This document shows positions 23,906 to 35,978 of a DNA stretch of 64,000 bases, one piece after another. The notes under the pieces are model-generated. The model did no database searches. It worked only from the letters and a program-made list of their open reading frames with translations, and had not been told where the DNA came from. Numbering within the stretch: the first letter of the stretch is position 1; every line of letters begins with the position of its first letter. A program made the position numbers and the translations under genes. This DNA comes from an uncultured SAR86 cluster bacterium (GTDB lineage Bacteria; Pseudomonadota; Gammaproteobacteria; Magnimaribacterales; D2472), in the NCBI GenBank assembly GCA_902591925.1, contig CACJCN010000001.1, positions 1 through 64,000 on the forward strand, read 5' to 3'.

Positions 23906-24400
23906 TTAACTTTCCTCTTTACTTGTTTTTTCTTTACGAACAGTTTTTTTTGTATCAATGATTTTACCTCCAGCATTTTCTATTGAATGTTTTGCTCCTT
24001 TTGTACAAGCAATTCCTTCAACAGAAATTTTAGATTTTACTTCTGTGTTGCCAAAGATTTTTACTTTTTTAACAGATTTGGTTATTAATTTTTTTTCTTT
24101 AAGAGTATCTAAATTTACAAGTTTCATTCCATCAATGTTTTTAATATTAATTTCTTTAAAGTAGTTATTAACCCTTGAGGAAAAGCCAAACTTAGGTAAC
24201 CTCATTTGAAGTGGCATTTGTCCACCCTCAAAACCTCTTCTAATGTTTCCACCTGATCTTGATTTTTGTCCTTTATGTCCCCTTCCAGCTGTTTTACCAG
24301 TGCCAGAACCAATCCCTCTGCCAACTCTTTTTCTGTTTTTAGAAGTACCAACGCTTGAAAGCGAATTCAAGTTCATTATAGTTTTTGTCTCTTCAGTCAT
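23906..24400 (-). CDS. rplO: 50S ribosomal protein L15
   Basis: KNRKRVGRGIGSGTGKTAGRGHKGQKSRSGG. Confidence 0.97.
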   Translation of the reverse strand: MTEETKTIMNLNSLSSVGTSKNRKRVGRGIGSGTGKTAGRGHKGQKSRSGGNIRRGFEGGQMPLQMRLPKFGFSSRVNNYFKEINIKNIDGMKLVNLDTLKEKKLITKSVKKVKIFGNTEVKSKISVEGIACTKGAKHSIENAGGKIIDTKKTVRKEKTSKEES

Positions 24401-24401
24401 A

Positions 24402-24590
24402 TTAATTTTCCGTTATCTCTAACATATCTGAAATTTTATTAATCATCCCTCTATTACTTGGAGTATCTAAAACTGTTACAGTTTGATTGAGTTTCTTAAA
24501 TCCTAGACCTTTAATACAAAGTTTATGGCTCTCCATTCTTCCAATACCACTTTTTACTAATTTAATACTGATTGTTTTATCTGTACTCAT
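24402..24590 (-). CDS. rpmD: 50S ribosomal protein L30
   Basis: [34 protein letters not shown]. Confidence 0.95.
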   Translation of the reverse strand: MSTDKTISIKLVKSGIGRMESHKLCIKGLGFKKLNQTVTVLDTPSNRGMINKISDMLEITEN

Positions 24591-25096
24591 GATATTTCTT
24601 CAACTTTCTTACCTCTTCGAGCTGCTACAGTCTCGGGGGATTCCATTGCACTCAAAGCATTAATAGTTGCTCTGACCACATTCACAGGATTTGTAGATCC
24701 GTAACATTTAGCCAAAACATTTTGAACACCTGCTAATTCAAGAACAGCTCTCATAGCTCCTCCAGCAATAATTCCAGTACCCTCAGAGGCAGGTTGCATG
24801 TATACATTAGCTGATCCGTGTTTTGCTTTTATTGGATACCATAATGTTGTGTTATTTAATTCAACCTCAACCATGCTTCTTCTGGCATTTTCCATTGCTT
24901 TTTGTATTGCAATTGGAACTTCTTTAGCTTTGCCTCTTCCAAAACCAACTCTTCCGTTACCATCACCAACTACAGTTAACGCTGTAAATCCAAAAATTCT
25001 CCCACCTTTCACAACTTTAGCAACTCTATTTACTTGTACTAACTTTTCTTCAAGAGTGTCCATTTGCTGAGTATTCATTGCATTTTCTTGATTCAT
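24587..25096 (-). CDS. rpsE: 30S ribosomal protein S5
   Basis: [35 protein letters not shown]. Confidence 0.98.
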   Translation of the reverse strand: MNQENAMNTQQMDTLEEKLVQVNRVAKVVKGGRIFGFTALTVVGDGNGRVGFGRGKAKEVPIAIQKAMENARRSMVEVELNNTTLWYPIKAKHGSANVYMQPASEGTGIIAGGAMRAVLELAGVQNVLAKCYGSTNPVNVVRATINALSAMESPETVAARRGKKVEEIS

Positions 25097-25099
25097 ATA

Positions 25100-25447
25100 T
25101 TAAAACTCCAGTCCTGTTTCTCTAGCAGAGTCCGCTAATGCCTTGATGCGACCATGATATTTGTAACCTGATCTATCAAAAACAACTTTTTTAATTCCAC
25201 TCTCTAGTGCTCTTTCGGCTACTTTTTTACCAACAGCAACTGCTGCATCAAGATTATTAGATTTAGCATCTATATCTTTCTCCGCAGTGGAAGCTGAAAC
25301 AATTACTTTAGATCCAAGATTATCTAATACTTGTGCATAGAAATGTCTTGAAGATCTGAACACAGTTAGTCTAGGAGACTCCTGAACTTTTATGTTAGCT
25401 CTTGTTTTCTTTGCACGTCTCAATCTTGATATATTTTTAATGTTCAT
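25100..25447 (-). CDS. rplR: 50S ribosomal protein L18
   Basis: [17 protein letters not shown]...[23 protein letters not shown]. Confidence 0.97.
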   Translation of the reverse strand: MNIKNISRLRRAKKTRANIKVQESPRLTVFRSSRHFYAQVLDNLGSKVIVSASTAEKDIDAKSNNLDAAVAVGKKVAERALESGIKKVVFDRSGYKYHGRIKALADSARETGLEF

Positions 25448-25998
25448 TACGCAGCTCCTGCACCTGCAGCTTTCTTAGCTTCTTTTCTCTTAACCTGTTC
25501 ATCAGCATATCTAACGCCCTTGCCCTTGTATGGCTCTGGAGGTCTAAATGCTCTAATTTCAGCAGCAGCTTGTCCTAAAATTTGTTTATTATGACTTTTA
25601 AGCACAATCTCAGTCTGCGACGGAGTCTCAACATCTACTTCTTCTGGCAGTTGATATTTTATAGGATGAGAAAAACCTAGAGTTAATTCTAACAATTTAC
25701 CTGAGGCCTTAGCTCTATAACCAACTCCATTTAATTCTAATTTTTTTTCAAAACCCTCTGAGACACCAATGATCATGTTATTTACAAGAGATCTAGTCGT
25801 TCCGGCTAAGGCTACAGATTGTTGATTAGCTTCATTATATTTAACATTGATAACACTTTCCTGAACCTCAATAGATACGGATACAGGTAAAGTAAATTCA
25901 AGGTCTCCTTTATTTCCTTTGACCTTAACAATATTCTCATTAATGCTAAATTCAACATTATCAGGAATATTAATTGGACTTTTTGCTACTCTTGACAT
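25447..25998 (-). CDS. rplF: 50S ribosomal protein L6
   Basis: [20 protein letters not shown]...[14 protein letters not shown]. Confidence 0.98.
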   Translation of the reverse strand: MSRVAKSPINIPDNVEFSINENIVKVKGNKGDLEFTLPVSVSIEVQESVINVKYNEANQQSVALAGTTRSLVNNMIIGVSEGFEKKLELNGVGYRAKASGKLLELTLGFSHPIKYQLPEEVDVETPSQTEIVLKSHNKQILGQAAAEIRAFRPPEPYKGKGVRYADEQVKRKEAKKAAGAGAA

Positions 25999-26393
25999 TA
26001 AAAAACCTCACACAGAATTTCACCACCAACATTTTTAGCCTTAGCATCTCTGTCAGTCATTAAGCCTTGATTAGTTGACACTATAAATGAACCTAATCCA
26101 CCTTTAACCGAATCTAAGTCTGAAGCACTAGAATATTTTCTTAAACTTGGCTTACTCACCCTTTTAAGTTCTTTGATAACTGGCGATTCATTAAAGTATT
26201 TAAGTCCAACCTCTATTATTGGTTTGTTATTTTCTTCAGACTTATCACAAGATTTTAGGTAGCCCTCATCAACCAAAACATTTATTAATTCAAATTTTAG
26301 TTTTGAGTATGGAATGCTCACCTGATCTTTGCCTCGCATAAGACCATTTCTAATCCTTGTTAAACAATCTGATATTGGATCTTGAAAACTCAT
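25998..26393 (-). CDS. rpsH: 30S ribosomal protein S8
   Basis: MSFQDPISDCLTRIRNGLMRGKDQVSIPYSKLK. Confidence 0.97.
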   Translation of the reverse strand: MSFQDPISDCLTRIRNGLMRGKDQVSIPYSKLKFELINVLVDEGYLKSCDKSEENNKPIIEVGLKYFNESPVIKELKRVSKPSLRKYSSASDLDSVKGGLGSFIVSTNQGLMTDRDAKAKNVGGEILCEVF

Positions 26394-26397
26394 AATA

Positions 26398-26703
26398 TTA
26401 CCAACTTGATTTTACTAATCCAGGTATATCACCTCTCATAGCAGCTTCTCTTAATTTAATTCGACTCAGGCCAAACTTTCTATAAACAGCATGTGGCCTC
26501 CCTGTAACTTGACATCTTCTTACTACTCTTGATGGGCTAGCATTCCTTGGAAGCTTCTGAAATTTAATCCTAGCTTCATACCTTTCCTCACTAGTTAAAG
26601 ATTGATCATTCATCATTTTCTTTAATGCAGCTCTCTTTTCAGCAAATTTTTCAACTGCTTTAATTCTTTTGAGTTCTCTTGCTATCATCGATTTTTTTGC
26701 CAT
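26398..26703 (-). CDS. rpsN: 30S ribosomal protein S14 (long, zinc-free type)
   Basis: [20 protein letters not shown]...[39 protein letters not shown]. Confidence 0.98.
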   Translation of the reverse strand: MAKKSMIARELKRIKAVEKFAEKRAALKKMMNDQSLTSEERYEARIKFQKLPRNASPSRVVRRCQVTGRPHAVYRKFGLSRIKLREAAMRGDIPGLVKSSW

Positions 26704-26712
26704 ATTTTGTAC

Positions 26713-27252
26713 CTATTGTTTAAAAGGAAAATCAAGAGCTTTTAATAATGCCTTAGCATGCTCAGTAGATTTAGCCGAAGTATTAATACAAACATCCATA
26801 CCTCTAATGTTATCTATATTGTCATAATTTATTTCAGGAAAAATAATCTGCTCTTTTATGCCAAAACTATAATTCCCTTGTTGATCAAAGGACTTTGGAT
26901 TAAGTCCTCTAAAGTCTCTTTCCCTTGGAATCGCAATGTTGATAAGCCTTTCAATGAAATCATACATTTTGTTACCTCTTAATGTAACCTTGCATCCAAG
27001 TGGCCAGCCTTCTCTAATCTTAAAACTTGCAACAGACTGTCTAGCTTTGGTTACAACCGGTTTTTGTCCAGCAATCACTGTGAGATTTTCTAAAGCAGAT
27101 TCAAGATGTTTTTTATCATTTGCAGCTTCTCCAACTCCCATATTGATAACAACTTTTGTGAGTTTAGGAACAGCCATAATATTCTCTATTCCAAGCTCTT
27201 CTTTCAAAGCTGGTCTAAGCTCGTTGTTATATTTTTCTTTTAAATTAGCCAT
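26713..27252 (-). CDS. rplE: 50S ribosomal protein L5
   Basis: [38 protein letters not shown]. Confidence 0.98.
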   Translation of the reverse strand: MANLKEKYNNELRPALKEELGIENIMAVPKLTKVVINMGVGEAANDKKHLESALENLTVIAGQKPVVTKARQSVASFKIREGWPLGCKVTLRGNKMYDFIERLINIAIPRERDFRGLNPKSFDQQGNYSFGIKEQIIFPEINYDNIDNIRGMDVCINTSAKSTEHAKALLKALDFPFKQ

Positions 27253-27587
27253 TATTTGATTTCAACTCCATCTGACTTATAAAGTCTTATTTTTTTACCA
27301 TCTTTATTAGTAGAGTAAGAAATTTTATCTTTTGATTTACTCTTTGGATTCCATATTGCTAAATTTGATAAAGATATTGCAGCCTCTTGTTCAACTACAC
27401 CACCAGTAATGCCCATCTCTGGATTTGGTTTAGTATGTTTCTTAACCATATTAATGCCAGTTACTATTGCTTTATTCTTGCTTCTAACAATTTCTCTAAG
27501 AGTTCCTTTCTTACCAATATCTTTACCAGCAATTACAATTACTTCATCTCCTGATCTTAATTTTGTTGGTATTAAATTCTTGCTCAT
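27252..27587 (-). CDS. rplX: 50S ribosomal protein L24
   Basis: [20 protein letters not shown]; start set to MSKNLIP, leaving no overlap with rplN. Confidence 0.95.
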   Translation of the reverse strand: MSKNLIPTKLRSGDEVIVIAGKDIGKKGTLREIVRSKNKAIVTGINMVKKHTKPNPEMGITGGVVEQEAAISLSNLAIWNPKSKSKDKISYSTNKDGKKIRLYKSDGVEIK

Positions 27588-27588
27588 C

Positions 27589-27957
27589 TTATAAAACCTC
27601 AGGTGCAAGCGATAATATTTTCATATGCTTACCATCTCTTAATTCTCTTGTTACAGGTCCAAATACTCTTGTCCCAATTGGGGCTTTCTGAGCATTAATA
27701 AGAACTGCTGCATTTTCATCAAACCTTATAAGAGAGCCATCACGCCTTCTCACACCCTTTTTTGATCTAACAATAAGTGCGTCAACGACTTGCCCCTTCT
27801 TAACCTTTCCAGTAGGGATTGCCTCACGAACTGCAACTTTTATAACATCGCCAATATTTGCATATCTTCTCTTTGAGCCGCCTAGTACCTTTATACACAT
27901 AACACTTCGTGCACCGCTATTATCCGCGATTTTTAATAGTGATTGCATTTGAATCAT
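27589..27957 (-). CDS. rplN: 50S ribosomal protein L14
   Basis: [33 protein letters not shown]. Confidence 0.98.
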   Translation of the reverse strand: MIQMQSLLKIADNSGARSVMCIKVLGGSKRRYANIGDVIKVAVREAIPTGKVKKGQVVDALIVRSKKGVRRRDGSLIRFDENAAVLINAQKAPIGTRVFGPVTRELRDGKHMKILSLAPEVL

Positions 27958-28223
27958 TATTTATCCTCCACGGTTTGGGGCATTTCATCAGATACTAATA
28001 CCCAAGTTTTTGTTTTTGAAATAGGTCTGCATTCTTTTACTGAGACAATGTCTCCTATTGAAGCTGAATTATTTTCATCATGAGCATGAACCTTACTAGC
28101 TCTCTTAACGACTTTTCCATATAAAGGATGTTTTACTTTTCTTTCAATTTTGACTGTAATAGTCTTATCAGCTTTATTGCTGGTAACTACTCCAGTTAAA
28201 ATTCTTGGATTAGTTGATTTCAT
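27957..28223 (-). CDS. rpsQ: 30S ribosomal protein S17
   Basis: [33 protein letters not shown]. Confidence 0.97.
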   Translation of the reverse strand: MKSTNPRILTGVVTSNKADKTITVKIERKVKHPLYGKVVKRASKVHAHDENNSASIGDIVSVKECRPISKTKTWVLVSDEMPQTVEDK

Positions 28224-28429
28224 TATTTTTCATCCTTCAATTTCATTTCATTAATTAGTGTCTTAATAACAGCAATTTTTTTTCTTACTTTCACTAAATC
28301 ACTGACTTCATTTAGTTGGCCCGTTTTATGTTTTATCCTTAAACCAAATTGTATTTCTCTTGCAGACATAAGCTCAGCACTCAACTGTTCAACGCTTTTT
28401 TTTCTTAAATCTGCTAATTCTTTATTCAT
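28223..28429 (-). CDS. rpmC: 50S ribosomal protein L29
   Basis: 68 aa; [17 protein letters not shown]..., syntenic between rplP and rpsQ. Confidence 0.95.
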   Translation of the reverse strand: MNKELADLRKKSVEQLSAELMSAREIQFGLRIKHKTGQLNEVSDLVKVRKKIAVIKTLINEMKLKDEK

Positions 28430-28840
28430 TTATAGATCCTTCTTTATAAAATGAGTCTTAATTGGTAATTTTGCTGATGCAAGCCTAAACGCTTCTCTGG
28501 CAAGTTCTTCTTCAACTCCTGCCATTTCAAACATTATTTTTCCAGGCTGAACAAGCGCTACCCAATATTCAACGTTACCCTTACCTTTTCCCATTCTTAC
28601 TTCTAAAGGTTTTTTTGTAATTGGCTTATCTGGAAAAATTCTTATCCATATATTTCCGCCTCTTTTAATGTATCTAGTCATTGCTCTTCTAGCAGCTTCG
28701 ATTTGTCTAGCAGTAATTCTTCCTCTGCCAGAAGCAACCAATCCAAATCTACCAAATGCAATAGTATTTCCATTTTGTGCAAGACCACGGTTGCGACCTT
28801 TATGCATCTTTCTAAATTTTGTTTGTTTTGGTTGTAGCAT
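28430..28840 (-). CDS. rplP: 50S ribosomal protein L16
   Basis: [30 protein letters not shown]. Confidence 0.98.
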   Translation of the reverse strand: MLQPKQTKFRKMHKGRNRGLAQNGNTIAFGRFGLVASGRGRITARQIEAARRAMTRYIKRGGNIWIRIFPDKPITKKPLEVRMGKGKGNVEYWVALVQPGKIMFEMAGVEEELAREAFRLASAKLPIKTHFIKKDL

Positions 28841-28845
28841 TTTAC

Positions 28846-29505
28846 TTAACTAGCTCCCTGGTCATTCTTGTATGGATCTTCAGTAATTTCTCCTCTGTAA
28901 ACCCAAACTTTTACACCAATAATTCCATAAGTTGTCAGAGCTTCAGCTGTTCCGTAATCTATGTCAGCCCTAAGAGTATGAAGAGGAACTCTTCCTTCTC
29001 TATACCACTCTGTTCTAGCAATTTCAGCACCATTGAGTCTTCCAGATACCTCAATCCGAACACCTTTTGCACTTTGCCTTAATGCACTTTGAACAGTTCT
29101 TTTCATTGCTCTTCTAAACATAACTCTTTTTTCAAGTTGCTGTGCCACACCTTCTGCTAAAATTTGTGCATCTAAATCTGGTTTTTTTACTTCTTTAATA
29201 TTTATTTGTGATGGGCCTTTAACTATTTTTTCAACAGCTTTTTTCAGATTTTCTATTTCCTCACCACGTTTACCTATTATTATTCCTGGTCTTGCAGTGT
29301 GTATATTTACAATGAAAGTATCTGCAGTTCTTTCTAATTCAATTTTACTAATTGAAGAATTTTTTAACTTTGTATTCAAATGGTCTCTTACTTTAAGATC
29401 TTGAATTAAATTACTCGAAAAATCTTTACCTTTGGCATACCAATTAGCATTTTGTTTTTTAGAAATACCTAATCTAAATCCATTAGGGTTTACTTTTTGT
29501 CCCAT
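28846..29505 (-). CDS. rpsC: 30S ribosomal protein S3
   Basis: [26 protein letters not shown] domain. Confidence 0.98.
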   Translation of the reverse strand: MGQKVNPNGFRLGISKKQNANWYAKGKDFSSNLIQDLKVRDHLNTKLKNSSISKIELERTADTFIVNIHTARPGIIIGKRGEEIENLKKAVEKIVKGPSQINIKEVKKPDLDAQILAEGVAQQLEKRVMFRRAMKRTVQSALRQSAKGVRIEVSGRLNGAEIARTEWYREGRVPLHTLRADIDYGTAEALTTYGIIGVKVWVYRGEITEDPYKNDQGAS

Positions 29506-29843
29506 TAGTTAGTTTCCTCCACCAATATGATTTCTATATGACATGTTGGTTTTATAATTCTGTCTGCTCTTCCTCTTGCCCTTGCTTTCATTCTTTTTAA
29601 TCTCATTCCTTGATTAACAATTACAGATTTGACCGACAACTTATCAATATCTGAATTATTATTATTCTCAGCATTAGCAATTGCTGACTCTAATAATTTC
29701 TTCATTACTGCAGAACCTTTTTGTTTATTAAAAACAAGAAAATCCATAGCCTCATCTACACTCTTTCCTCTAATTTGATCAGCAACAAGCGCTGCCTTTT
29801 GTGGGGATAGTCTTGTTCCTTTTAAATAAGCTCTAGTTTCCAT
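29505..29843 (-). CDS. rplV: 50S ribosomal protein L22
   Basis: [30 protein letters not shown]. Confidence 0.97.
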   Translation of the reverse strand: METRAYLKGTRLSPQKAALVADQIRGKSVDEAMDFLVFNKQKGSAVMKKLLESAIANAENNNNSDIDKLSVKSVIVNQGMRLKRMKARARGRADRIIKPTCHIEIILVEETN

Positions 29844-29845
29844 GA

Positions 29846-30115
29846 TTAAGCCTTCCTATCTCCAGAATGCATTTTAAAAGTTCTTGTCATTGCAAACTCG
29901 CCTAACTTATGTCCTACCATATCTTCGTTAATAAAGACGGGTACGTGTTGTCTGCCGTTATGAACAGATATTGTCAATCCAACCATAGAAGGAATTATCA
30001 TTGATCGTCTTGACCAAGTTTTAATTGGCTTTTTGTCGTTATTTGCATTAGCTTCATCGACCTTCTTTGAAAGAGATAAATCAACAAAAGGTCCTTTTTT
30101 TAGTGATCTTGGCAT
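29846..30115 (-). CDS. rpsS: 30S ribosomal protein S19
   Basis: [19 protein letters not shown]. Confidence 0.98.
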   Translation of the reverse strand: MPRSLKKGPFVDLSLSKKVDEANANNDKKPIKTWSRRSMIIPSMVGLTISVHNGRQHVPVFINEDMVGHKLGEFAMTRTFKMHSGDRKA

Positions 30116-30116
30116 C

Positions 30117-30941
30117 TTACTTCTTACCTCTTCTTCTTATAATAAGGTCATTAGTTCTTTGATTTTTTCTTGTCTTATAACCTTTTGTAGGAACTCCCCA
30201 TGGTGTTGATGGATGTCTTCCACCAGAAGTTCTTCCTTCACCTCCACCATGTGGGTGATCTACTGGATTCATAGCAACACCTCTAACAGTTGGTCTGACA
30301 CCCCTCCATCTTTTAGCACCAGCTTTTCCAAGAGACTTAAGATTATTTTCTTGATTCGAAACTGTTCCAAGTGTGGCTCTACATTCCCATAACACTTTTC
30401 TTGTTTCACCAGACTGCAATCTTAAAGTTGCGTATATACCCTCTTTAGCAACAAGTCTTGCAGATGTTCCGGCGCTTCTTGCAATTTGAGCTCCCTTCAT
30501 TGGCTTCAACTCAACACAATGGACATTAGTACCTAATGGAATATCCTTTAACTTCATTGAATTACCAACTTTGATCTCACAATTATCTGAGGATATTATT
30601 TCATCGCCAATTTTCAATTTTGATGGAGCTATAATATATCTTCTTTCGCCATCAAGGTATTTCAATAGTGCAATATGAGCTGATCTGTTTGGATCATATT
30701 CAATCCTCTCAACAATTGCAGGTATATCAAACTTATTGCGTTTAAAATCTATAACTCTATAGTGTTGCTTGTGGCCTCCGCCTTGATGCCGCACTGTAAT
30801 TCTTCCATTATTATTTCTTCCACCACTTTTAGATTTAGGTTCAATTAGAGACTTGTGAGGTTTGCCTTTATACAAATCAGACTTAACTGAGATAAGACCC
30901 CTTCTACCTGGACTAGTTGGTTTTGACTTAACAATTGCCAT
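30117..30941 (-). CDS. rplB: 50S ribosomal protein L2
   Basis: [30 protein letters not shown]. Confidence 0.99.
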   Translation of the reverse strand: MAIVKSKPTSPGRRGLISVKSDLYKGKPHKSLIEPKSKSGGRNNNGRITVRHQGGGHKQHYRVIDFKRNKFDIPAIVERIEYDPNRSAHIALLKYLDGERRYIIAPSKLKIGDEIISSDNCEIKVGNSMKLKDIPLGTNVHCVELKPMKGAQIARSAGTSARLVAKEGIYATLRLQSGETRKVLWECRATLGTVSNQENNLKSLGKAGAKRWRGVRPTVRGVAMNPVDHPHGGGEGRTSGGRHPSTPWGVPTKGYKTRKNQRTNDLIIRRRGKK

Positions 30942-31237
30942 TAGTTAATACCCTCAAATTGAATGTCAGAATCTTCGCTTATAGAAACAAAAGCTTTTTT
31001 GTAATCTGATTTTTTATAAGCCCCAAATCTATTTCTTTTTGTTTTTCCTTTCATAATAGAAGTAGTAACATTTAAGACTTCTACTTTGAATAATTCTTCA
31101 ACTGCTTGTTTTATCTCTCTTTTATTTGCTGAAAGATCAACTTTAAAAACAACTTGCTTCATTTTTTCTCCAAGTTGTGCTGTTTGCTCAGTAATTATTG
31201 GTGATTTAATTAATGTATATAGTTTTTCTTTACCCAT
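30941..31237 (-). CDS. rplW: 50S ribosomal protein L23
   Basis: [41 protein letters not shown]. Confidence 0.97.
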   Translation of the reverse strand: MGKEKLYTLIKSPIITEQTAQLGEKMKQVVFKVDLSANKREIKQAVEELFKVEVLNVTTSIMKGKTKRNRFGAYKKSDYKKAFVSISEDSDIQFEGIN

Positions 31238-31844
31238 TAATCCACTCCTCTATTTGTTTTAAAGCTTCTCCAGTTACAGCAACTTTTTGAGGTTTTAAAA
31301 GATTAATTGGATTTATTTCTCTCACAGTTATCACATCGACATTAGGTATGTTTCTAGCTGAAAGATATAAATTCATATCAAGTTCATCTGTAATAATTAA
31401 AACTTTACTAAGAGAGAATTCATTTAAAAAATTAGCAACTTCCTTGGTTTTAGGTTTCTTTAAAGTTGGTTTTTCAATGGCGACCAGTCTATTTTGTCTT
31501 ACTAATTCAGAAAAAATTGATTTGATAGCAGCACGATACATTTTTTTATTAATTTTTTTACTGAAATCTCTGGGTCTTGAGGCAAATGTTACACCTCCGC
31601 CTCTCCACAATGGACTTCTAATGGTACCCGCTCTTGCTCTGCCAGTACCCTTTTGCCTGTATGGTTTTTTACCCCCACCTCTAACTTCAGACCTATTTTT
31701 TTGTTTTGCACTGCCTTGTCGCGATGATGCCAAGAAACTCACAACGGCTTGATGTATTAAGGATTCATTAAACTCCTTACTAAAAACATCATTTGATATA
31801 GAAATATCTTTATTTTTTGTATTTGATAGAAGCTCTATTTTCAT
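31230..31844 (-). CDS. rplD: 50S ribosomal protein L4
   Basis: GGGKKPYRQKGTGRARAGTIRSPLWRGGG. Confidence 0.98.
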   Translation of the reverse strand: MKIELLSNTKNKDISISNDVFSKEFNESLIHQAVVSFLASSRQGSAKQKNRSEVRGGGKKPYRQKGTGRARAGTIRSPLWRGGGVTFASRPRDFSKKINKKMYRAAIKSIFSELVRQNRLVAIEKPTLKKPKTKEVANFLNEFSLSKVLIITDELDMNLYLSARNIPNVDVITVREINPINLLKPQKVAVTGEALKQIEEWING

Positions 31845-32470
31845 GATTTCTTATTAGATGGTTTAATTTTTAGTTCTGAGCCATTGAACCCAGGAACAGC
31901 TCCTTTGATATAAATAACGTTATTTGCAACGTCCATATCAACTATCTTTAAACTTTGCACAGTTTTTTGCACATTACCCATGTGACCTGACATTTTCTTT
32001 CCCTTCCAAACTCGCCCGGGAGTTTGGCATTGCCCAATAGAACCATGAGCTCTATGAGCTAGTGAGTTTCCGTGAGTAGCATCTTGCATAGAAAAATTAT
32101 GTCGTTTGATGACACCTGCATAACCTTTACCTTTAGATGTTCCAGTAACATCAACGTACTGACCAACCTCAAACATATCAGCTGTGAGATGAGCTCCTAT
32201 TTCATAATTTTCAATATCATCAGACTTAAACTCAGCAAGGCTGCCTGGATTAATATTAATTTTCTTAAAAAATTCAGATTGTGATTTTGGTAAATTATTA
32301 GATTTTGTTGTTTTGGATACTAAAAGTGCGTTATAACCATTTTTGTCAGAAGTTTTTTTTCCAGCAACAAAATTGCCACACACAGAAACTGCAGTTACAG
32401 GAACTGATTCGCCGTCTTCAAGAAAAAGACGTGACATACCAGATTTTTTTCCTATCAAGCCTATGCTCAA
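31841..32470 (-). CDS. rplC: 50S ribosomal protein L3 (TTG start)
   Basis: IGLIGKKSGMSRLFLEDGESVPVTAV; GQCQTPGRVWKGKKMSGHMG. Confidence 0.98.
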   Translation of the reverse strand: MSIGLIGKKSGMSRLFLEDGESVPVTAVSVCGNFVAGKKTSDKNGYNALLVSKTTKSNNLPKSQSEFFKKININPGSLAEFKSDDIENYEIGAHLTADMFEVGQYVDVTGTSKGKGYAGVIKRHNFSMQDATHGNSLAHRAHGSIGQCQTPGRVWKGKKMSGHMGNVQKTVQSLKIVDMDVANNVIYIKGAVPGFNGSELKIKPSNKKS

Positions 32471-32525
32471 TTTCTTCTCCTTTTACGGGGCTACAAACCC
32501 TCTATGGCCGCATTCGCGTTAAAAT

Positions 32526-32840
32526 TTATTGTCCTAAGCTTATTTGAACATCTACCCCGGAAGATAGATCAAGTTTCATTAAAGCATCAACTGTTTTATC
32601 AGTTGGTTTGACAATGTCCATCAATCTTTTATATGTAACAATTTCATACTGATCTCTAGCATCTTTATCTTTATGCGGTGATATCAGTACTGTTGTTCTT
32701 TCTTTTTTAACTGGCAATGGGATAGGTCCGTTAATTACTGCTCCTGTTTTTTTCACAGTTTCAACAATTAGTTTTGCAGATGCATCAATTAATCTGTAAT
32801 CAAAAGCTTTCAGCCTAATTCTTATTGATTGATTCTCCAT
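32526..32840 (-). CDS. rpsJ: 30S ribosomal protein S10
   Basis: [34 protein letters not shown]. Confidence 0.98.
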   Translation of the reverse strand: MENQSIRIRLKAFDYRLIDASAKLIVETVKKTGAVINGPIPLPVKKERTTVLISPHKDKDARDQYEIVTYKRLMDIVKPTDKTVDALMKLDLSSGVDVQISLGQ

Positions 32841-32904
32841 TTACCCTATTTTTATACCTTTTTAAAAAAAACTTTTACATCCTACAAATCGCAAAATGTG
32901 GCGT

Positions 32905-32934
32905 ATTCTAAGCCCCTAAGAGCAGTACTGTCAA
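32905..32934 (-). promoter_or_regulatory. Consensus-like sigma70 promoter for the rpsJ-rplQ run
   Basis: Minus strand TTGACA (32934-32929), 18 nt spacer, TAGAAT (32910-32905), in the fusA-rpsJ gap. Confidence 0.75.
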
Positions 32935-32964
32935 CTTTATTGAACAGTTTTATTTATATTGTTT

Positions 32965-35067
32965 TTAGGATGTTTTTAGCTGTTCAGCAATATTATTTGG
33001 AACTTCGCCATATTTTGTAAATTCCATAGTAAAAGTTGCTCTACCTTGGGTCTGTGATCTTAAATCAGTAGCATATCCAAACATTTCAGCTAGAGGCACT
33101 TCAGAAGAAACTTCTTTGCCAGAAGTGATGTCATCCATACCAAGAATGATTCCCCTTCTTCTGTTTAAATCACCAACAACATCACCCATATGCTCCTCTG
33201 GTGTCACAACAACAACTTTCATTATTGGTTCAAGCAAAGCTGGTTTAGCCTTTGAGGCTCCATCTTTTAATGCCATAGAGCCTGCAATCTTGAATGCCAT
33301 TTCATTTGAATCAACATCATGGAAGGAGCCATCATATAAAGTTGCTCTCAATGCTAATAGAGGATATCCAGCTATTACTCCATTTTGCATTTGCTCCTGA
33401 ATTCCTTTATTAACAGCAGGTATATATTCTTTAGGGATAACTCCGCCTACGATCTTATCAACGAATTCATATTCGTCATCTAAGCCCAAAGGCTCTAACT
33501 TCAGCCAAACATGACCATATTGACCTTTACCACCACTTTGTCTGACAAATTTACCTTCAATTTCTACTGTTTCTTTTATAGTTTCTCTATAAGCTACCTG
33601 AGGTTTCCCTATATTTGCTTCGACTGAAAATTCTCTTTTCATTCTATCGACAAGTACGTCTAAATGAAGCTCACCCATGCCTGAAATTATTGTTTGTCCA
33701 GATTCTTCATCACTTGCAACACGGAATGAAGGATCCTCTTGTGCAAGCTTACCGAGAGCCAAGGACATTTTTTCTTGGTCTTGTTTTGACTTTGGTTCTA
33801 CGGCAACTGAGATGACCGGTTCAGGGAAATCCATTTTTTCAAGGATAATCGGCTTATTTGCATCTGATAAAGTATCTCCGGTTGTAATATCTTTTAGTCC
33901 AATACAAGCAGCAATATCTCCAGCCCTAACCTCTTTAATTTCTTCTCTGTTATTTGAGTGCATCTGGACCATTCTTCCCACACGCTCTTTTTTAGACTTA
34001 GTTGTATTTAATACACCATCACCAACATTTAAAACACCAGAATAGACTCGAATGAAAGTAAGGGTTCCAACAAATGGATCAGTAGCGATCTTAAATGCTA
34101 GTGCAGAAAAAGGTTCATCATCAGATGATGATCTTGAATCAATTTCATCATCTTCATCTGAATTGTTTGGTATGACCCCCTCTATAGCTTTAACTTCATC
34201 TGGAGCTGGTAGAAAGTCAATAACAGCATCTAAAACAGCTTGAACACCCTTATTTTTAAATGCAGAACCACATAGCGCTAATATTACTTCGTTCGCAAGA
34301 GATCTAATTCTTAATCCTTCTTTAATTTGATCTGGTGTTAATTCTCCTGACTCTAAGTATGCATCCATAAGATCTTCGCTTGCCTCAGCTGCAGCTTCTA
34401 ACATTTCTTCTCTTAATTTTGAGCATTTATCCATTAAATCATCTGGTATCTCTTTTGAATCAAATGTAAGACCCTGATCATCTTCATTCCAATAAATAGC
34501 TCTCATATTTATTAAATCAACAACACCCTTAAAATCTTCTTCAGCTCCGATGTTATATTGAATTGGTATTACATTTGCTTGTAATCTGTCTTTAATTTGA
34601 TCAACTACCCTTTCAAAGTTAGCACCTGCTCTATCCATTTTGTTAACAAATACGATCCTAGGCACCTCATATCTATTAGCTTGTCTCCATACCGTTTCCG
34701 ATTGAGGCTCAACACCAGAAGTTCCACAAAAAACAACTACAGCACCATCCAATACTCTTAAAGATCTTTCTACCTCAATAGTAAAATCTACGTGACCTGG
34801 TGTATCAATAATATTTATTCTATGTTGAGGATATTGCTGCTCCATACCACTCCAGAAACAAGTAGTAGCCGCAGATGTAATTGTTATTCCCCTTTCCTGC
34901 TCCTGTTCCATCCAATCCATTACAGCAGCACCATCGTGTACTTCTCCAATTTTATGAGAAAGACCTGTATAAAATAAAACTCTTTCAGTAGTTGTAGTCT
35001 TACCAGCGTCAACATGGGCACATATACCAACGTTTCTATATTTGTTTAAAACAGTATCTCTAGCCAT
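32965..35067 (-). CDS. fusA: Elongation factor G
   Basis: [35 protein letters not shown]. Confidence 0.99.
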   Translation of the reverse strand: MARDTVLNKYRNVGICAHVDAGKTTTTERVLFYTGLSHKIGEVHDGAAVMDWMEQEQERGITITSAATTCFWSGMEQQYPQHRINIIDTPGHVDFTIEVERSLRVLDGAVVVFCGTSGVEPQSETVWRQANRYEVPRIVFVNKMDRAGANFERVVDQIKDRLQANVIPIQYNIGAEEDFKGVVDLINMRAIYWNEDDQGLTFDSKEIPDDLMDKCSKLREEMLEAAAEASEDLMDAYLESGELTPDQIKEGLRIRSLANEVILALCGSAFKNKGVQAVLDAVIDFLPAPDEVKAIEGVIPNNSDEDDEIDSRSSSDDEPFSALAFKIATDPFVGTLTFIRVYSGVLNVGDGVLNTTKSKKERVGRMVQMHSNNREEIKEVRAGDIAACIGLKDITTGDTLSDANKPIILEKMDFPEPVISVAVEPKSKQDQEKMSLALGKLAQEDPSFRVASDEESGQTIISGMGELHLDVLVDRMKREFSVEANIGKPQVAYRETIKETVEIEGKFVRQSGGKGQYGHVWLKLEPLGLDDEYEFVDKIVGGVIPKEYIPAVNKGIQEQMQNGVIAGYPLLALRATLYDGSFHDVDSNEMAFKIAGSMALKDGASKAKPALLEPIMKVVVVTPEEHMGDVVGDLNRRRGIILGMDDITSGKEVSSEVPLAEMFGYATDLRSQTQGRATFTMEFTKYGEVPNNIAEQLKTS

Positions 35068-35079
35068 AACTACTTTTGA

Positions 35080-35924
<845 letters not shown>

Positions 35925-35978
35925 ATTAATTTCTTGTATAGGCGGCGATTTTATAGAGCATAAGGTTAATGGTCAACA

